DNA of 56,557 bases from Clostridia bacterium. Its GTDB lineage: Bacteria > Bacillota > Clostridia > TANB77 > CAG-508. Shown here one piece after another: positions 24,323-32,539 of this stretch (within the stretch, counting starts at the first letter, position 1; every line of letters starts with the position of its first letter). The position numbers and the translations under genes were made by a program. The notes beneath the pieces were generated by a model that had not been told where the DNA came from, did no database searches, and saw only the letters and a list, made by a program, of their open reading frames with translations. The stretch spans positions 1 to 56,557 of the forward strand of contig JAGAED010000008.1 in the NCBI GenBank assembly GCA_017613275.1, given 5' to 3'.

Positions 24323-26314
24323 TTATAAATCTACAAAAACCTCATTTTCTTTAAAGACCACAATTCCTGGTTGTGGAGTTTGATTTAGGACAACAGCAGT
24401 TGATTTATCAAGTCCTTCTGGTTCATTATTAATCTTTATTTTTAGTCCATTTTCTTTTAATACTTTTTCCGCTTCTTGAATTGTAAGTCCTGTAATTTGA
24501 GGAATTGCAACTTCTTCTTTTGTTTCTATCTCATCTTTATTTCCTTGGTTTACTTCTAAATATGGCAATACTTCGCTAAAAATTTGCCCACCAACTGGTG
24601 CAGCAACGCCTCCTCCTTGGTGTCCACCTTCCCCAGTTGGATTATACAAAGTTACCAAAACAACAACTTGTGGATCATCTATTGGAGCTACTCCGCAAAA
24701 TGATGTAACATATTTGCCAGTATTTACTCCATCTTCTGACGTTCCAGTTTTTCCTCCAATCCTGTAACCTGCTACTTTTGCATTTTTTCCTGTTCCTTCA
24801 CTTACAACCGACTCCATCATGCTCAAGACTTTTTCTGATGTTTCTTTTGATATTACTTCTCCTGTCGTTTCTACTGGCATATCTTGCACTTCGCCAGTTT
24901 CACTTTTTATTATCTGCTTTACCACTCTGGGCTTTATTTTAGTTCCACCATTTGCTATCGAAGAAACTGCTGTTACAAGCTGGATTGGTGTTATTTCAAA
25001 TCTTTGGCCAAAGCTGATTGTGGCAAGTTCTACAGGTCCAGCTTTTTCTTTGGCTAGAAATATTCCCTTTGCTTCACCTGGTAAATTTATTCCTGTTTTA
25101 TCTAAGAGTCCAAATTTTTCAAGATAGCTATAATATTTTTCTACACCCAATTTTTGTCCAAGCCCTATAAATACTGGATTACATGAGTTCATTAGTGCTT
25201 GCCTTAGGCTTTCTGGGCCATGTGGCCTATAATATCTCCAACATTTGATTCTTACTCCAGCAACAACTATTCCACCTGTACAGCAAAATTCTCCTTGTCT
25301 ATCTGTGTCAGTTATTCCCTCTTCTAAAGATGCTGATGCTGTAATCAACTTAAAAACGGAACCTGGCTCATAGGTATCTGCAATTGCCTTATTTCTCCAA
25401 ACTGCTTGCAAATTTTTGGTTTTCTCAGCTTGTTCCATCGTGTCCCATGTAGCCTTTAATTCTTCAGTATATGGTTCATAAGGGTCATTTAAGTTATAGT
25501 TAGGATATGTTGCCATCGCTAATAAATCCCCAGTTTTAGGATTCATTATTACTATGTTTCCACCATCTGTACACTTATTGTCGATACATGCTTCTTTTAA
25601 ATATTTCTCTGCAATTGACTGGATTGTTGCATCAATTGAAAGGACTAAGTCATCACCATTTATTGCAGGTGTATAACTTTCGCCTTCTGTTCCTATTTCC
25701 CCACCTTTAGCATCTGCATGTCTTTTTATAGCTCCTTTTTTACCTTTTAAGACTTCATCATATCTTGCTTCAATCCCATCTAAACCTTGGTTGTCACTTC
25801 CACAAAACCCAATAAACTGTGATGCTAAATTACTATATGGATAATATCTTTTTGTATCTTCATCTATGTTTATCCCTTTACTTATTCCATTTCCCTGCAT
25901 CCAAACTCTCAATTTATCCGTCTTTTCTTTGTCTACTCTTTTCGCAATTGTTTCTATGGATATTCTCTTACTTACTTTTTTTAAGACTATTTCATAGTCT
26001 AGTTCAAAAATATCTGCCAAAGCTCTAGCCACTTTTTCTTTATCTTCTTTTGCAATGTTTACAGGATTAACTGTTACACTTTCCACTGTACTACTAACAG
26101 CTAAAACTGTCTTTCCGGTCGCATCATATATCGTCCCTCTTTTAGGATTTATATATCTATCTAAGGTTTGCTGTTCATATGCCAACAGCCTTAGATTGCT
26201 ACCTTGGACAAATTGTATAAAAGCTATTCTTCCAATCAAAATTGTTAAAATTATAAAAACTATAAAAAGTGAATTTCTCATTTTCTTTTTACTAGAAAGT
26301 TTCACTGGTTCCAT
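24323..26314 (-). CDS. Class B penicillin-binding protein with one PASTA domain (FtsI/SpoVD type)
   Basis: This is a peptidoglycan transpeptidase for septal or spore-cortex wall. The 663 residues comprise a basic tail, one membrane helix (about 14-34), a dimerisation domain, and a transpeptidase domain with YEPGSVFKLI (active Ser about 318), SCN (in MNSCNPVF) and GGKTGTS (about 521). A single PASTA repeat ends the protein (IPQITGLTIQEAEKVLKENG). The ATG at 26314 with AGAGGTG five bases away is preferred over an upstream in-frame codon. It stands in the mraZ-rsmH-ftsL cluster. A paralogue with two PASTA repeats lies at 33540. Confidence 0.95.
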   Translation of the reverse strand: MEPVKLSSKKKMRNSLFIVFIILTILIGRIAFIQFVQGSNLRLLAYEQQTLDRYINPKRGTIYDATGKTVLAVSSTVESVTVNPVNIAKEDKEKVARALADIFELDYEIVLKKVSKRISIETIAKRVDKEKTDKLRVWMQGNGISKGINIDEDTKRYYPYSNLASQFIGFCGSDNQGLDGIEARYDEVLKGKKGAIKRHADAKGGEIGTEGESYTPAINGDDLVLSIDATIQSIAEKYLKEACIDNKCTDGGNIVIMNPKTGDLLAMATYPNYNLNDPYEPYTEELKATWDTMEQAEKTKNLQAVWRNKAIADTYEPGSVFKLITASASLEEGITDTDRQGEFCCTGGIVVAGVRIKCWRYYRPHGPESLRQALMNSCNPVFIGLGQKLGVEKYYSYLEKFGLLDKTGINLPGEAKGIFLAKEKAGPVELATISFGQRFEITPIQLVTAVSSIANGGTKIKPRVVKQIIKSETGEVQDMPVETTGEVISKETSEKVLSMMESVVSEGTGKNAKVAGYRIGGKTGTSEDGVNTGKYVTSFCGVAPIDDPQVVVLVTLYNPTGEGGHQGGGVAAPVGGQIFSEVLPYLEVNQGNKDEIETKEEVAIPQITGLTIQEAEKVLKENGLKIKINNEPEGLDKSTAVVLNQTPQPGIVVFKENEVFVDL

Positions 26315-26340
26315 AAAAACACCTCTAGTAAATCTATTCA

Positions 26341-26379
26341 AAAAACACTTAAAAATTCTACGAATTTTTAAGTGTTTTT
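26341..26379 (-). terminator. Terminator between the 523-aa gene and the PBP gene
   Basis: Arms of 18 bases (26341-26358 and 26362-26379, AAAAACACTTAAAAATTC and its complement) with T-runs on both sides make a bidirectional terminator. Read on the minus strand it lies directly upstream of the PBP gene, so that gene needs either readthrough or its own promoter. Confidence 0.8.
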
Positions 26380-26382
26380 TTA

Positions 26383-27954
26383 CTAACGCTCTATTCCATC
26401 ACTTTTTTTAACTTCTATATTACTTATTTTATCGTCTAATCTCATTTCTATAATGTTATTGAATATTCCATCTTCATTGGAAATGTCTATCATTGAAAAA
26501 TACCCTATTGGCATACTTATTATTCTTTTGTTTAAGTATTTTATTATTTCATATTTACATCTTTGAGAGTATAGACCTATAAGAGCTTTATCACTAAGCG
26601 GTTTGTCTTTAAAAAATATTTCTTCATAGTTTAAAGCAGATTCATAGTCTTGTATATTTTCTTTTTTATTCAATCTATTAATCTGTTTCAAACAGTCTAA
26701 ATCTGTTTCTCTATCCAATTCGCAAATAGTTTTTATCATATTATCTTCAATTTTTTGTAATATGTTTTCATACCCAAAATAATAATCTTTTTTAGTATTT
26801 GGCTTAATTACTGCAATACAATAATCATATTCCAATATTTCATCATACCTTTTACCTCTTTCTTCTGCTATATGATTGTCTTTTATTTCTAAATATTTAT
26901 ATCCATCTTTGTCTGTTTTTTCAACTAGTAAGTTTCTGTTATTTAATTCGTTATATAGTTCTGGACTTTTTTCATAATCTTGTTCGATCATATAATAAAC
27001 TGTTTCTAAATCTATATCTGACAATTCTTTTATTTTTCTTTCAATTATTTCTTCCTCATTACAACACTTTTGGCTAAACTCATTTGAAATTTCGCTCACT
27101 AAATACATTAAGAATTCTTGATTATTTAGTTTTGAAAGCTCTTCCAAGTATATTTTCGCATCTTTTCCTTCATTATCTATTGCTTTACTTTTTAATTCCA
27201 TTAAGTATTCTACAATGTTTCCTTTTTTGCTATAATTGAATCCATTAATTTCAGCATAAAAGTTATTAATTGCTGAAGAATCCAGTGTTTTCACTCTTTC
27301 TCTTGCAACTTGAGGTATATAATCAATTTTTAGAAGATATTTATACAAATCTTCTTCTTCCATTTGTTCTATTCTTTCTTTTATTAACTCATCATAGTAT
27401 GGATCCATTTCACCAAAGCTTAAATCTAAGAAATCATTAATGTTTAATAAAGATATTTTTGTGTATAAGACCTCTTTTAGATTATCTGTTAATAAATCCA
27501 ATAATTCTTTTTGTTCTTCATATTCTTCTTCATTATCAAAGTTTTCTCTATCTATATTTGTAAATTTTAATAATATGTTTATGCTTTCTACTAACTCTCT
27601 ACTTGTATTTATTGAGTAATCAGCATCTTCAACTTTATTAGCAAACAAATCATAGAATGCTTTGACATTATATATTATATCAATACATGGTCTATATATC
27701 TCATTTAAATTAACTCCCTTGTACTTTTCTTTTAATTCTTTTTCTTTATTATCAAAAGAATCTCTATCAATAAAAAAACTTTCTATATAATCTAGATATT
27801 TTCCTATATCTCCGATATTATATTTTCCATCAATTTCTTTTTCCTCAAGTTCTTCTTCGGCTAACCATAAAAATACTAAAAAGTTTTTAATATCACCTAA
27901 TTCTTTTGTTTCGATAATCTCTTTTAGTCCTTCTACTAATTCTTCATCAAACAT
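26383..27954 (-). CDS. Unknown acidic 523-aa protein inside the division cluster
   Basis: I do not recognise this protein. It is strongly acidic (many Glu/Asp), rich in Ile, Leu, Asn and Tyr, without signal or membrane segments, and predicted to be mainly helical. Segments such as FVLFLWLAEEELEEKEID-like stretches and KRYDEILEYDYCIAVIKPNT do not fit a known motif. AGAGGTG lies seven bases before the ATG at 27954. It sits between ftsL and the PBP gene, where mraZ-rsmH-ftsL-pbp is normally uninterrupted. It is bracketed by two terminators that share an ACACTT/AAGTGT stem. It may be a lineage-specific insertion; no division role is shown. Confidence 0.7.
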   Translation of the reverse strand: MFDEELVEGLKEIIETKELGDIKNFLVFLWLAEEELEEKEIDGKYNIGDIGKYLDYIESFFIDRDSFDNKEKELKEKYKGVNLNEIYRPCIDIIYNVKAFYDLFANKVEDADYSINTSRELVESINILLKFTNIDRENFDNEEEYEEQKELLDLLTDNLKEVLYTKISLLNINDFLDLSFGEMDPYYDELIKERIEQMEEEDLYKYLLKIDYIPQVARERVKTLDSSAINNFYAEINGFNYSKKGNIVEYLMELKSKAIDNEGKDAKIYLEELSKLNNQEFLMYLVSEISNEFSQKCCNEEEIIERKIKELSDIDLETVYYMIEQDYEKSPELYNELNNRNLLVEKTDKDGYKYLEIKDNHIAEERGKRYDEILEYDYCIAVIKPNTKKDYYFGYENILQKIEDNMIKTICELDRETDLDCLKQINRLNKKENIQDYESALNYEEIFFKDKPLSDKALIGLYSQRCKYEIIKYLNKRIISMPIGYFSMIDISNEDGIFNNIIEMRLDDKISNIEVKKSDGIER

Positions 27955-27982
27955 CAATCAACACCTCTATTTACTTTATATC

Positions 27983-28010
27983 AAAAAAACACTTGAAAAT
28001 CAAGTGTTTT
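27983..28010 (-). terminator. Terminator after ftsL
   Basis: AAAACACTTGA (27986-27996) and TCAAGTGTTTT (28000-28010) pair around three bases, with seven T following on the minus strand. The stem overlaps the ftsL stop codon. The ACACTT stem resembles that at 26341-26379. Confidence 0.8.
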
Positions 28011-28506
28011 AATTTCCTAATAATGAACTCCAAAATTGTTCAAACCAACCTTTTTCTTCCTCTTCTTCTATTAATACTTTTTCATATGGAGATTCTACAT
28101 AATCTTTTTTAGGAAGATTTATATAAACTGTTTGCTTATTTGTAAGCTTTTTCATTCCCAATTTATCTTTTGCTTGTTGTTCTACATAGTTTGAGTTCAA
28201 ATTATTTTCTATATTTACTTTTGTTTGTTCGTTTTCTTTTTGTAGAGATGATATTTCTCTTTTTAAAGACTGAACTTTGTTGAATTTTTCATTTATCTGA
28301 GAGTTTCTATAACTTATGGTTAATAATACTGCAAATATTCCCACTATGCTTAATGCCATTCTTATTTGCTTTTTTCTTTCTACGCCAGAAGCTTTATTTT
28401 TTTGTTTTCTAGTTTCTAAAACACGCAAATCTGGTTTCTTTTTAGGTCTATATGATGGTTGTAATTTTCTTGGGCTTGTTTCATATTGATACCCTGCTCT
28501 TGCCAT
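28009..28506 (-). CDS. ftsL: FtsL/DivIC-type septum formation protein
   Basis: FtsL is a bitopic coiled-coil protein that activates the septal wall synthase FtsW-FtsI. The 165 residues have a basic cytosolic N-terminus (about 1-47), one membrane helix (about 48-65), an extracellular leucine-type coiled coil (KVQSLKREISSLQKENEQ) and the YVEQQAKDKLGMKKLT block seen in DivIC/FtsL proteins. Identification rests on this topology plus position directly after rsmH. AGGTGATATACTT precedes the ATG. Confidence 0.82.
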   Translation of the reverse strand: MARAGYQYETSPRKLQPSYRPKKKPDLRVLETRKQKNKASGVERKKQIRMALSIVGIFAVLLTISYRNSQINEKFNKVQSLKREISSLQKENEQTKVNIENNLNSNYVEQQAKDKLGMKKLTNKQTVYINLPKKDYVESPYEKVLIEEEEEKGWFEQFWSSLLGN

Positions 28507-28534
28507 AAGTATATCACCTCCCTATCTTTAGTTT

Positions 28535-29465
28535 TTATATTTTTTCAAAAATTCTTAATTTTGCACTTTTTGATCTTGAATTTTCTTCTTGTTCTTCCTT
28601 AGTTGCTATTATTGGTTTTCTTGTAATTATATTTCCAACTTTCTTTGCTCCACATACACAATATGGTAAATCACTTGGACAAGTACATTTTCCATTTGCT
28701 CCGTGTGAATGCATTTTTTACTGCTCTATCTTCTAATGAATGGAATGTTATTATACACAATCTTCCACCACTTTTTAGAACATCTATACAATCCTTTACT
28801 GTATTATATAAAGGTTTTATTTCATTATTTACTTCTATTCTAATTGCCTGGAATGTCCTTTTTGCAGGATGTCCATCTTTTTTTGCAAATGCTGGAATTG
28901 ACTTATCTATAATATCAACTAGTTCTTTTGTTGTTTCAATTTCTTTGTTTTTTCGATAAATACAGATATTTTTCGCAATTTGCCTTGAAAATCTTTCTTC
29001 GCCATATTCGAAAATTAAATTGGCCAAGTCTTCTTCTTTATAATTATTTACAACATATTTTGCATCTAGTTCTTGGGTTTTGTCCATTCTCATATCTAAG
29101 CTATTCTCACCTAAATAACTGAACCCCCTGTTTCTTTCATCTAATTGATATGATGAAACTCCAAGGTCTAACAAAATACCGTCAACCTCTTCTATTTGTA
29201 AATCTTCTAAAATTTGTTTAATGTTATCATGATTTCCATGAATATATGTTACATTTGAAAAATCTTTTAGTTTTTCTCCAGCTGCCTTTAGAGCTTCTTC
29301 ATCTCTGTCTATTCCAATTAGTCTTCCATTTTGATTTAATCTTTTAACAATTTCGCTACTATGACCTGCTCCACCTAATGTACCATCTACATATATTCCA
29401 TCTGGTTTTATATTTAAACCTTCTATACATTCATTTAACATTACTGGCAAATGTTTAAATTCCAA
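28535..29465 (-). CDS. rsmH: 16S rRNA m4C1402 methyltransferase RsmH (MraW), interrupted by a frameshift
   Basis: RsmH methylates N4 of C1402 in 16S rRNA. The first frame gives [10 protein letters not shown] (SAM motif, about residues 28-37), [11 protein letters not shown], and [17 protein letters not shown], then runs off into [11 protein letters not shown] and stops at 28671, giving 264 residues. The expected C-terminus ([38 protein letters not shown]) is encoded next in a different frame, ending at 28535. Removing one A from the A6 run at 28714-28719 (minus strand) joins the two perfectly ([13 protein letters not shown]). This is an indel, an assembly error or slippage. Family length (about 310) is restored by the fusion. 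Confidence 0.88.
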
Positions 29466-29813
29466 TTTTACACCTCTTGCTTTTAAAAGTTTTACAACGC
29501 CGGCAAAAAGTATAGGCTTTTCCTATACTTTTTACCAGGCTGTTGTTACATCTTATGTATTTTATTATTCTTTGGTTGGACTTTTCTTTCGCAAGATTAG
29601 TCTTTTGCAATTTCTAAAAATTCTTTTGAATTATTTATCTTTTGCTTACACATAACTAAACAATGTTTTATCTTTTGTATCTTAATCCATTATCTTATGT
29701 GCGTTTATCTTTTGTATTTTTGTCTTTTGTGTTTTAGTATCTGTTTTTTAATTTTTCCACATTTGTAGAAAACTCCCCCAGATATTCTTAAGTATTATAT
29801 AAACTTTTTCAAG
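29466..29813 (-). other. 348-base mraZ-rsmH spacer with a layered hairpin
   Basis: No ORF with a ribosome site was found. On the minus strand a run of loosely repeated ACAAAAGAYAAA motifs fills the middle (about 29600-29730). Next to rsmH lies a three-tier stem: ACAAC/GTTGT and GCC/GGC outside, AAAAAGTATAGG (29505-29516) and CCTATACTTTTT (29522-29533) inside, overall 29495-29547. The inner stem ends in five T, as an attenuator would. mraZ and rsmH are usually only a few bases apart, so this spacer is unusual. I do not recognise it as a known riboswitch. Confidence 0.5.
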
Positions 29814-30239
29814 TTATATACCAAGCATTGTCATGTTTTCAGCAATTTCGTCTACTGAAATATTTTCATCACATTTTTGCCAAGTTTCTTTATCCCATAT
29901 TTCAAGTCTTGTTCCAACACCAATTATAACAGCTTCTTTTTCAAGGTTTGCAGCTGTTCTAAGATTTCCTGGTATTAAGAATCTTCCTTGTTTATCAATT
30001 TCACATTCTGTTGCCCCAGATAAGAAAAACCTTACAAAATTTCTAGCATTTCTATCTGAAAGTGGAAGTGTTTTTAGTTTGGCTTCAAAGTTTTCCCATT
30101 CGTTTTGTGAAAACGCAAATAAACATCCATCTAAACCCTTGGTTACAATGAACTTTTCTCCAATGTCTTGTCTAAGTTTTGCCGGCATAATTAGTCTGCC
30201 TTTTGCATCTAAAGAGTGCTCATATTCCCCAATTAGCAA
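29814..30239 (-). CDS. mraZ: Transcriptional regulator MraZ
   Basis: MraZ is a ring-forming DNA-binding protein that represses the division/cell-wall cluster by binding tandem boxes before its own gene. The 141 residues contain two AbrB-like halves, each with the DxxxR signature: [16 protein letters not shown] and [16 protein letters not shown]. The start is a TTG at 30239, ten bases after GGAGG, which aligns with the family MxxGEYxHxxDxKGR; the frame is open further upstream but that part covers the operator. It heads the cluster, with a clear promoter and operator upstream. Confidence 0.95.
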   Translation of the reverse strand: MLIGEYEHSLDAKGRLIMPAKLRQDIGEKFIVTKGLDGCLFAFSQNEWENFEAKLKTLPLSDRNARNFVRFFLSGATECEIDKQGRFLIPGNLRTAANLEKEAVIIGVGTRLEIWDKETWQKCDENISVDEIAENMTMLGI

Positions 30240-30256
30240 TGTTTTTTCGCCTCCTT

Positions 30257-30293
30257 CACTTTTATACCACTTTGCACCACTTTGCTCCACTTT
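30257..30293 (-). promoter_or_regulatory. MraZ operator: four AAAGTG boxes
   Basis: On the minus strand AAAGTGG occurs three times and AAAGTGA once, at steps of 10, 10 and 11 bases (one helical turn). They lie between the -10 box and the ribosome site of mraZ. MraZ of other bacteria binds tandem GTGGG/AAAGTG-type repeats with about 10-base spacing, so autorepression is strongly suggested. Confidence 0.88.
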
Positions 30294-30299
30294 TCTAAA

Positions 30300-30328
30300 A
30301 TTTTAATATAACTTTTTATATTTTGCAA
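30300..30328 (-). promoter_or_regulatory. Promoter of mraZ and the division cluster
   Basis: Minus strand TTGCAA (30323-30328), 17-base spacer, TAAAAT (30300-30305). The start point falls right at the first MraZ box. Confidence 0.8.
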
Positions 30329-30549
30329 TACTTTTTTTAAAATTTTTTTAATTTTTTTTATAAAATTTTTTTATCCACATTTTTCCAACATGTTGTCCAC
30401 ATCTTCTAATTTTATAACTAACATTGTTTGTTCTATAATCAAACCATTCTTTTAGTATAAGTTCGTGTCATTTTTTTATCATACTTGTTATACTTTAACC
30501 AGAAAAATATTTTTAATAATCTATTAATAGGAAAGGAATGTTGTTTATT

Positions 30550-30924
30550 ATGACAAAAAAAGAACAGATTTATAGAAAAAGTATTGGAGATAGAATAAAA
30601 CTTGCTCGTTCTCAAACAGATTATACTCAAGAAGAACTTGCCGAAAAATTACAATTATCTTCTAGATATATAAGTCAATTAGAAAGAGGTATGGCATTTG
30701 GTAGTGCCACTACAATAGTTAATATATGTAAAGCTTTAAATATAAGTTCTGACTTTTTATTTAGTGATATTATAGATAACGAAGCTCCTACTTTTAATAA
30801 AATGGTTAAGCAAAGTTTTTTAGAAGACTACCTTGCCTTAGATGACTACAATAAAGAAGTTGTACATGCTTTAGCTAAACAGTTAGTTAAAATGCAAAAA
30901 GATGATAAGAAAAAAATAAATTAA
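30550..30924 (+). CDS. XRE-family transcriptional regulator
   Basis: The 124-residue protein has an N-terminal Cro/CI helix-turn-helix (IGDRIKLARSQTDYTQEELA, LSSRYISQLERGMAFGS, about residues 11-65) and a C-terminal helical tail (YNKEVVHALAKQLVKMQK). The ATG at 30550 is used because the ATG at 30538 touches the AAAGGA site, while 30550 is 12 bases away. It is divergent from mraZ, about 220 bases apart. It resembles the XRE protein at 15821 in layout. Its target is not known. Confidence 0.87.
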   Translation: MTKKEQIYRKSIGDRIKLARSQTDYTQEELAEKLQLSSRYISQLERGMAFGSATTIVNICKALNISSDFLFSDIIDNEAPTFNKMVKQSFLEDYLALDDYNKEVVHALAKQLVKMQKDDKKKIN

Positions 30925-30934
30925 TATTAAAATT

Positions 30935-30967
30935 AAAAAGAAAAATTGCTTGGCAATTTTTCTTTTT
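30935..30967. terminator. Bidirectional terminator between convergent genes
   Basis: Perfect 15-base arms AAAAAGAAAAATTGC (30935-30949) and its complement (30953-30967) with loop TTG. It serves the XRE gene and the convergent peptidase pseudogene. Confidence 0.85.
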
Positions 30968-31647
30968 AATTTATCGTAGTACTTGTTGCCCCAGTACCAA
31001 CCACATCTTCTTGCAATGCTCTCCATGTATTGCAACCCACTATTCCATCTGCCACTAATCCTTTTCGTCTTTGATATGCTATTACCGCATTTTGAGTTGA
31101 CTGTCCAAAGATTCCATCTAATCCGCCCGTAGTTAAACCTAATGTATTTAAGTCGTCTTGTGCAATACACACATAATTGCTTATACTTCCTCTTTTTAGT
31201 TGTGGATACCCTCCTGTTGAACAAGCAGGAGTTCCAAATCTCTTATCAAAATGTACCCAGGTTGGCGTAATACTTTGTGGTTCTACATATGACCACACTC
31301 CTGAATTTTGGGCTGAATTCCACAACCTATTTCTTTGCGTTTGAGTTAAAACCTGGCCCACATCAAATGCCACTCCTCCGGTAATGTTGCGACAAATTTC
31401 CATGACCGCCTTCATATGGTCTTTTAAAAGCAAAACCTACTGGTATTGGCGCTCCATAAATATATCTTTGGCTATTCCAGCTTTGCATTGTTCTTTTCGT
31501 TGTCCACAATATATTACTTCTACTAGAGCCACGAAATTCTCTTACTCTTAATGTACCATTTGTATTATATGGCATCGGTTCCGCTTCTCCCCTATAATAG
31601 TTTTCCATTCTATTTGTATCATTATTAAACACAATTATTCTTGCCAC
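30966..31647 (-). pseudogene. Frameshifted M15-type peptidase with peptidoglycan-binding domain
   Basis: The N-terminal frame begins VARIIVFNNDTNRMENYYRG at a GTG (31647) eight bases after GGAGG and reads to GGHGNLSQHYR before a shift. The second frame continues GVAFDVGQVLTQTQRNRLWN and WVHFDKRFGTP and ends in a PG_binding_1 domain (LNTLGLTTGGLDGIFGQSTQ, GIVGCNTWR). HY-x-GVAFD and HFD are the zinc-ligand motifs of M15-like D,D-peptidases. One extra base near 31376-31380 breaks the frame exactly inside the active-site motif. Without it the product would be about 226 residues. It could be a spore-wall or cell-wall hydrolase. A real pseudogene or a base-call error are both possible. Confidence 0.8.
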
Positions 31648-31653
31648 CAAAAA

Positions 31654-31696
31654 AACCTCCTTCATAAAATAATCAATATATTTTATGAAAGAGGTT
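31654..31696 (-). terminator. Terminator hairpin that also contains a ribosome-binding site
   Basis: AACCTCTTTCATAAAATA and TATTTTATGAAGGAGGTT (minus strand) pair with one G-U and a seven-base loop, then TTTTTTT follows. The 3' arm includes the AAGGAGG of the peptidase gene downstream. Thus the hairpin both ends the sortase transcript and, if read through, hides the next ribosome site. Confidence 0.75.
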
Positions 31697-31711
31697 TTGT
31701 TTTTGTTATTT

Positions 31712-32491
31712 TTATTCTTCCGCTCTTGCTTTTAAAATCCATCTATATTGGCTGTCATTTGTACATGTTATAAGTGTAACTTCCTTTTTCCCACCTGTTA
31801 ACTGGCTTGTGCAATTAACGTTTTGGGGTTCAACAGTGTATTTATCATATATTTTATATGTGACTTCTCTACCATTTACTTCTGTTATAGTAAATGTGTC
31901 TCCTACAACAAGTGTTGGCACTTTGCTAAAAAATAATTGGTTTCTATAGTTATGTCCAATTATACAATAGTTTCCAACTTCGTTTATATTTCCACCCCAA
32001 AATTTACATGGCGATATTTTTAAAAGTGCATCTGTTTCCTCAGTGCTCATTGTTTCTCCCTCTAGAATTGGGTAATTCAGCTCAATCTTCGGAATACTTA
32101 TAGTTGCTAAACTCCTGTATTTAAATCCGCCTGCTGTTTTTTTGTTATACGAAGTATCAATATTTGCATAGCTTGCATTCGGATCATCATTTTCTTCTAC
32201 AACTTCTTCTATTTTTTCATGGCTTTGAGAGGAATCATCTAATACAACTACTAAAACACTTGAGTCTTTTATTATTGTGTTATCTGTATTCTCTGCAACT
32301 TCTGACATTTGTGTTAATATGTCTTGAGAAATTTCTTCACTTTTATTTCTATCATACTCAGCATATATATATCCTGAAAGCAACGCAATTATAAGAAAAA
32401 TTGAAAATATAAAATTGAATTTATATATATGCTTTTTTCTTTTCAATTCTGGAGTAACATATAATTTCTTTGTTACCAAAATTTGATTCAT
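31712..32491 (-). CDS. Sortase (class uncertain)
   Basis: Sortases are membrane cysteine transpeptidases that attach surface proteins or pilins. The 259 residues have one N-terminal membrane helix (about 26-44), an acidic linker, and a sortase domain with catalytic H180 (IIGHNY), C243 (TLITC) and R250. The short form with signal anchor and TLITC fits class D or E rather than A or B. No LPxTG-type substrate is adjacent, so its partner is elsewhere. TAGGAG precedes the ATG. Confidence 0.92.
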   Translation of the reverse strand: MNQILVTKKLYVTPELKRKKHIYKFNFIFSIFLIIALLSGYIYAEYDRNKSEEISQDILTQMSEVAENTDNTIIKDSSVLVVVLDDSSQSHEKIEEVVEENDDPNASYANIDTSYNKKTAGGFKYRSLATISIPKIELNYPILEGETMSTEETDALLKISPCKFWGGNINEVGNYCIIGHNYRNQLFFSKVPTLVVGDTFTITEVNGREVTYKIYDKYTVEPQNVNCTSQLTGGKKEVTLITCTNDSQYRWILKARAEE

Positions 32492-32539
32492 TATTATTCT
32501 CCTAACAATATTTTCTCACGAATATTATAACATATAAAA

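Noticed and set aside
29466..29813. Riboswitch or T-box before rsmH
   Set aside because: No T-box sequence, no known riboswitch core and no specifier-like stem could be found; only a simple layered hairpin is visible.
30240..30290. N-terminal extension of MraZ
   Set aside because: The extra codons are the AAAGTG operator repeats and the ribosome site; family length and motif favour the TTG at 30239.
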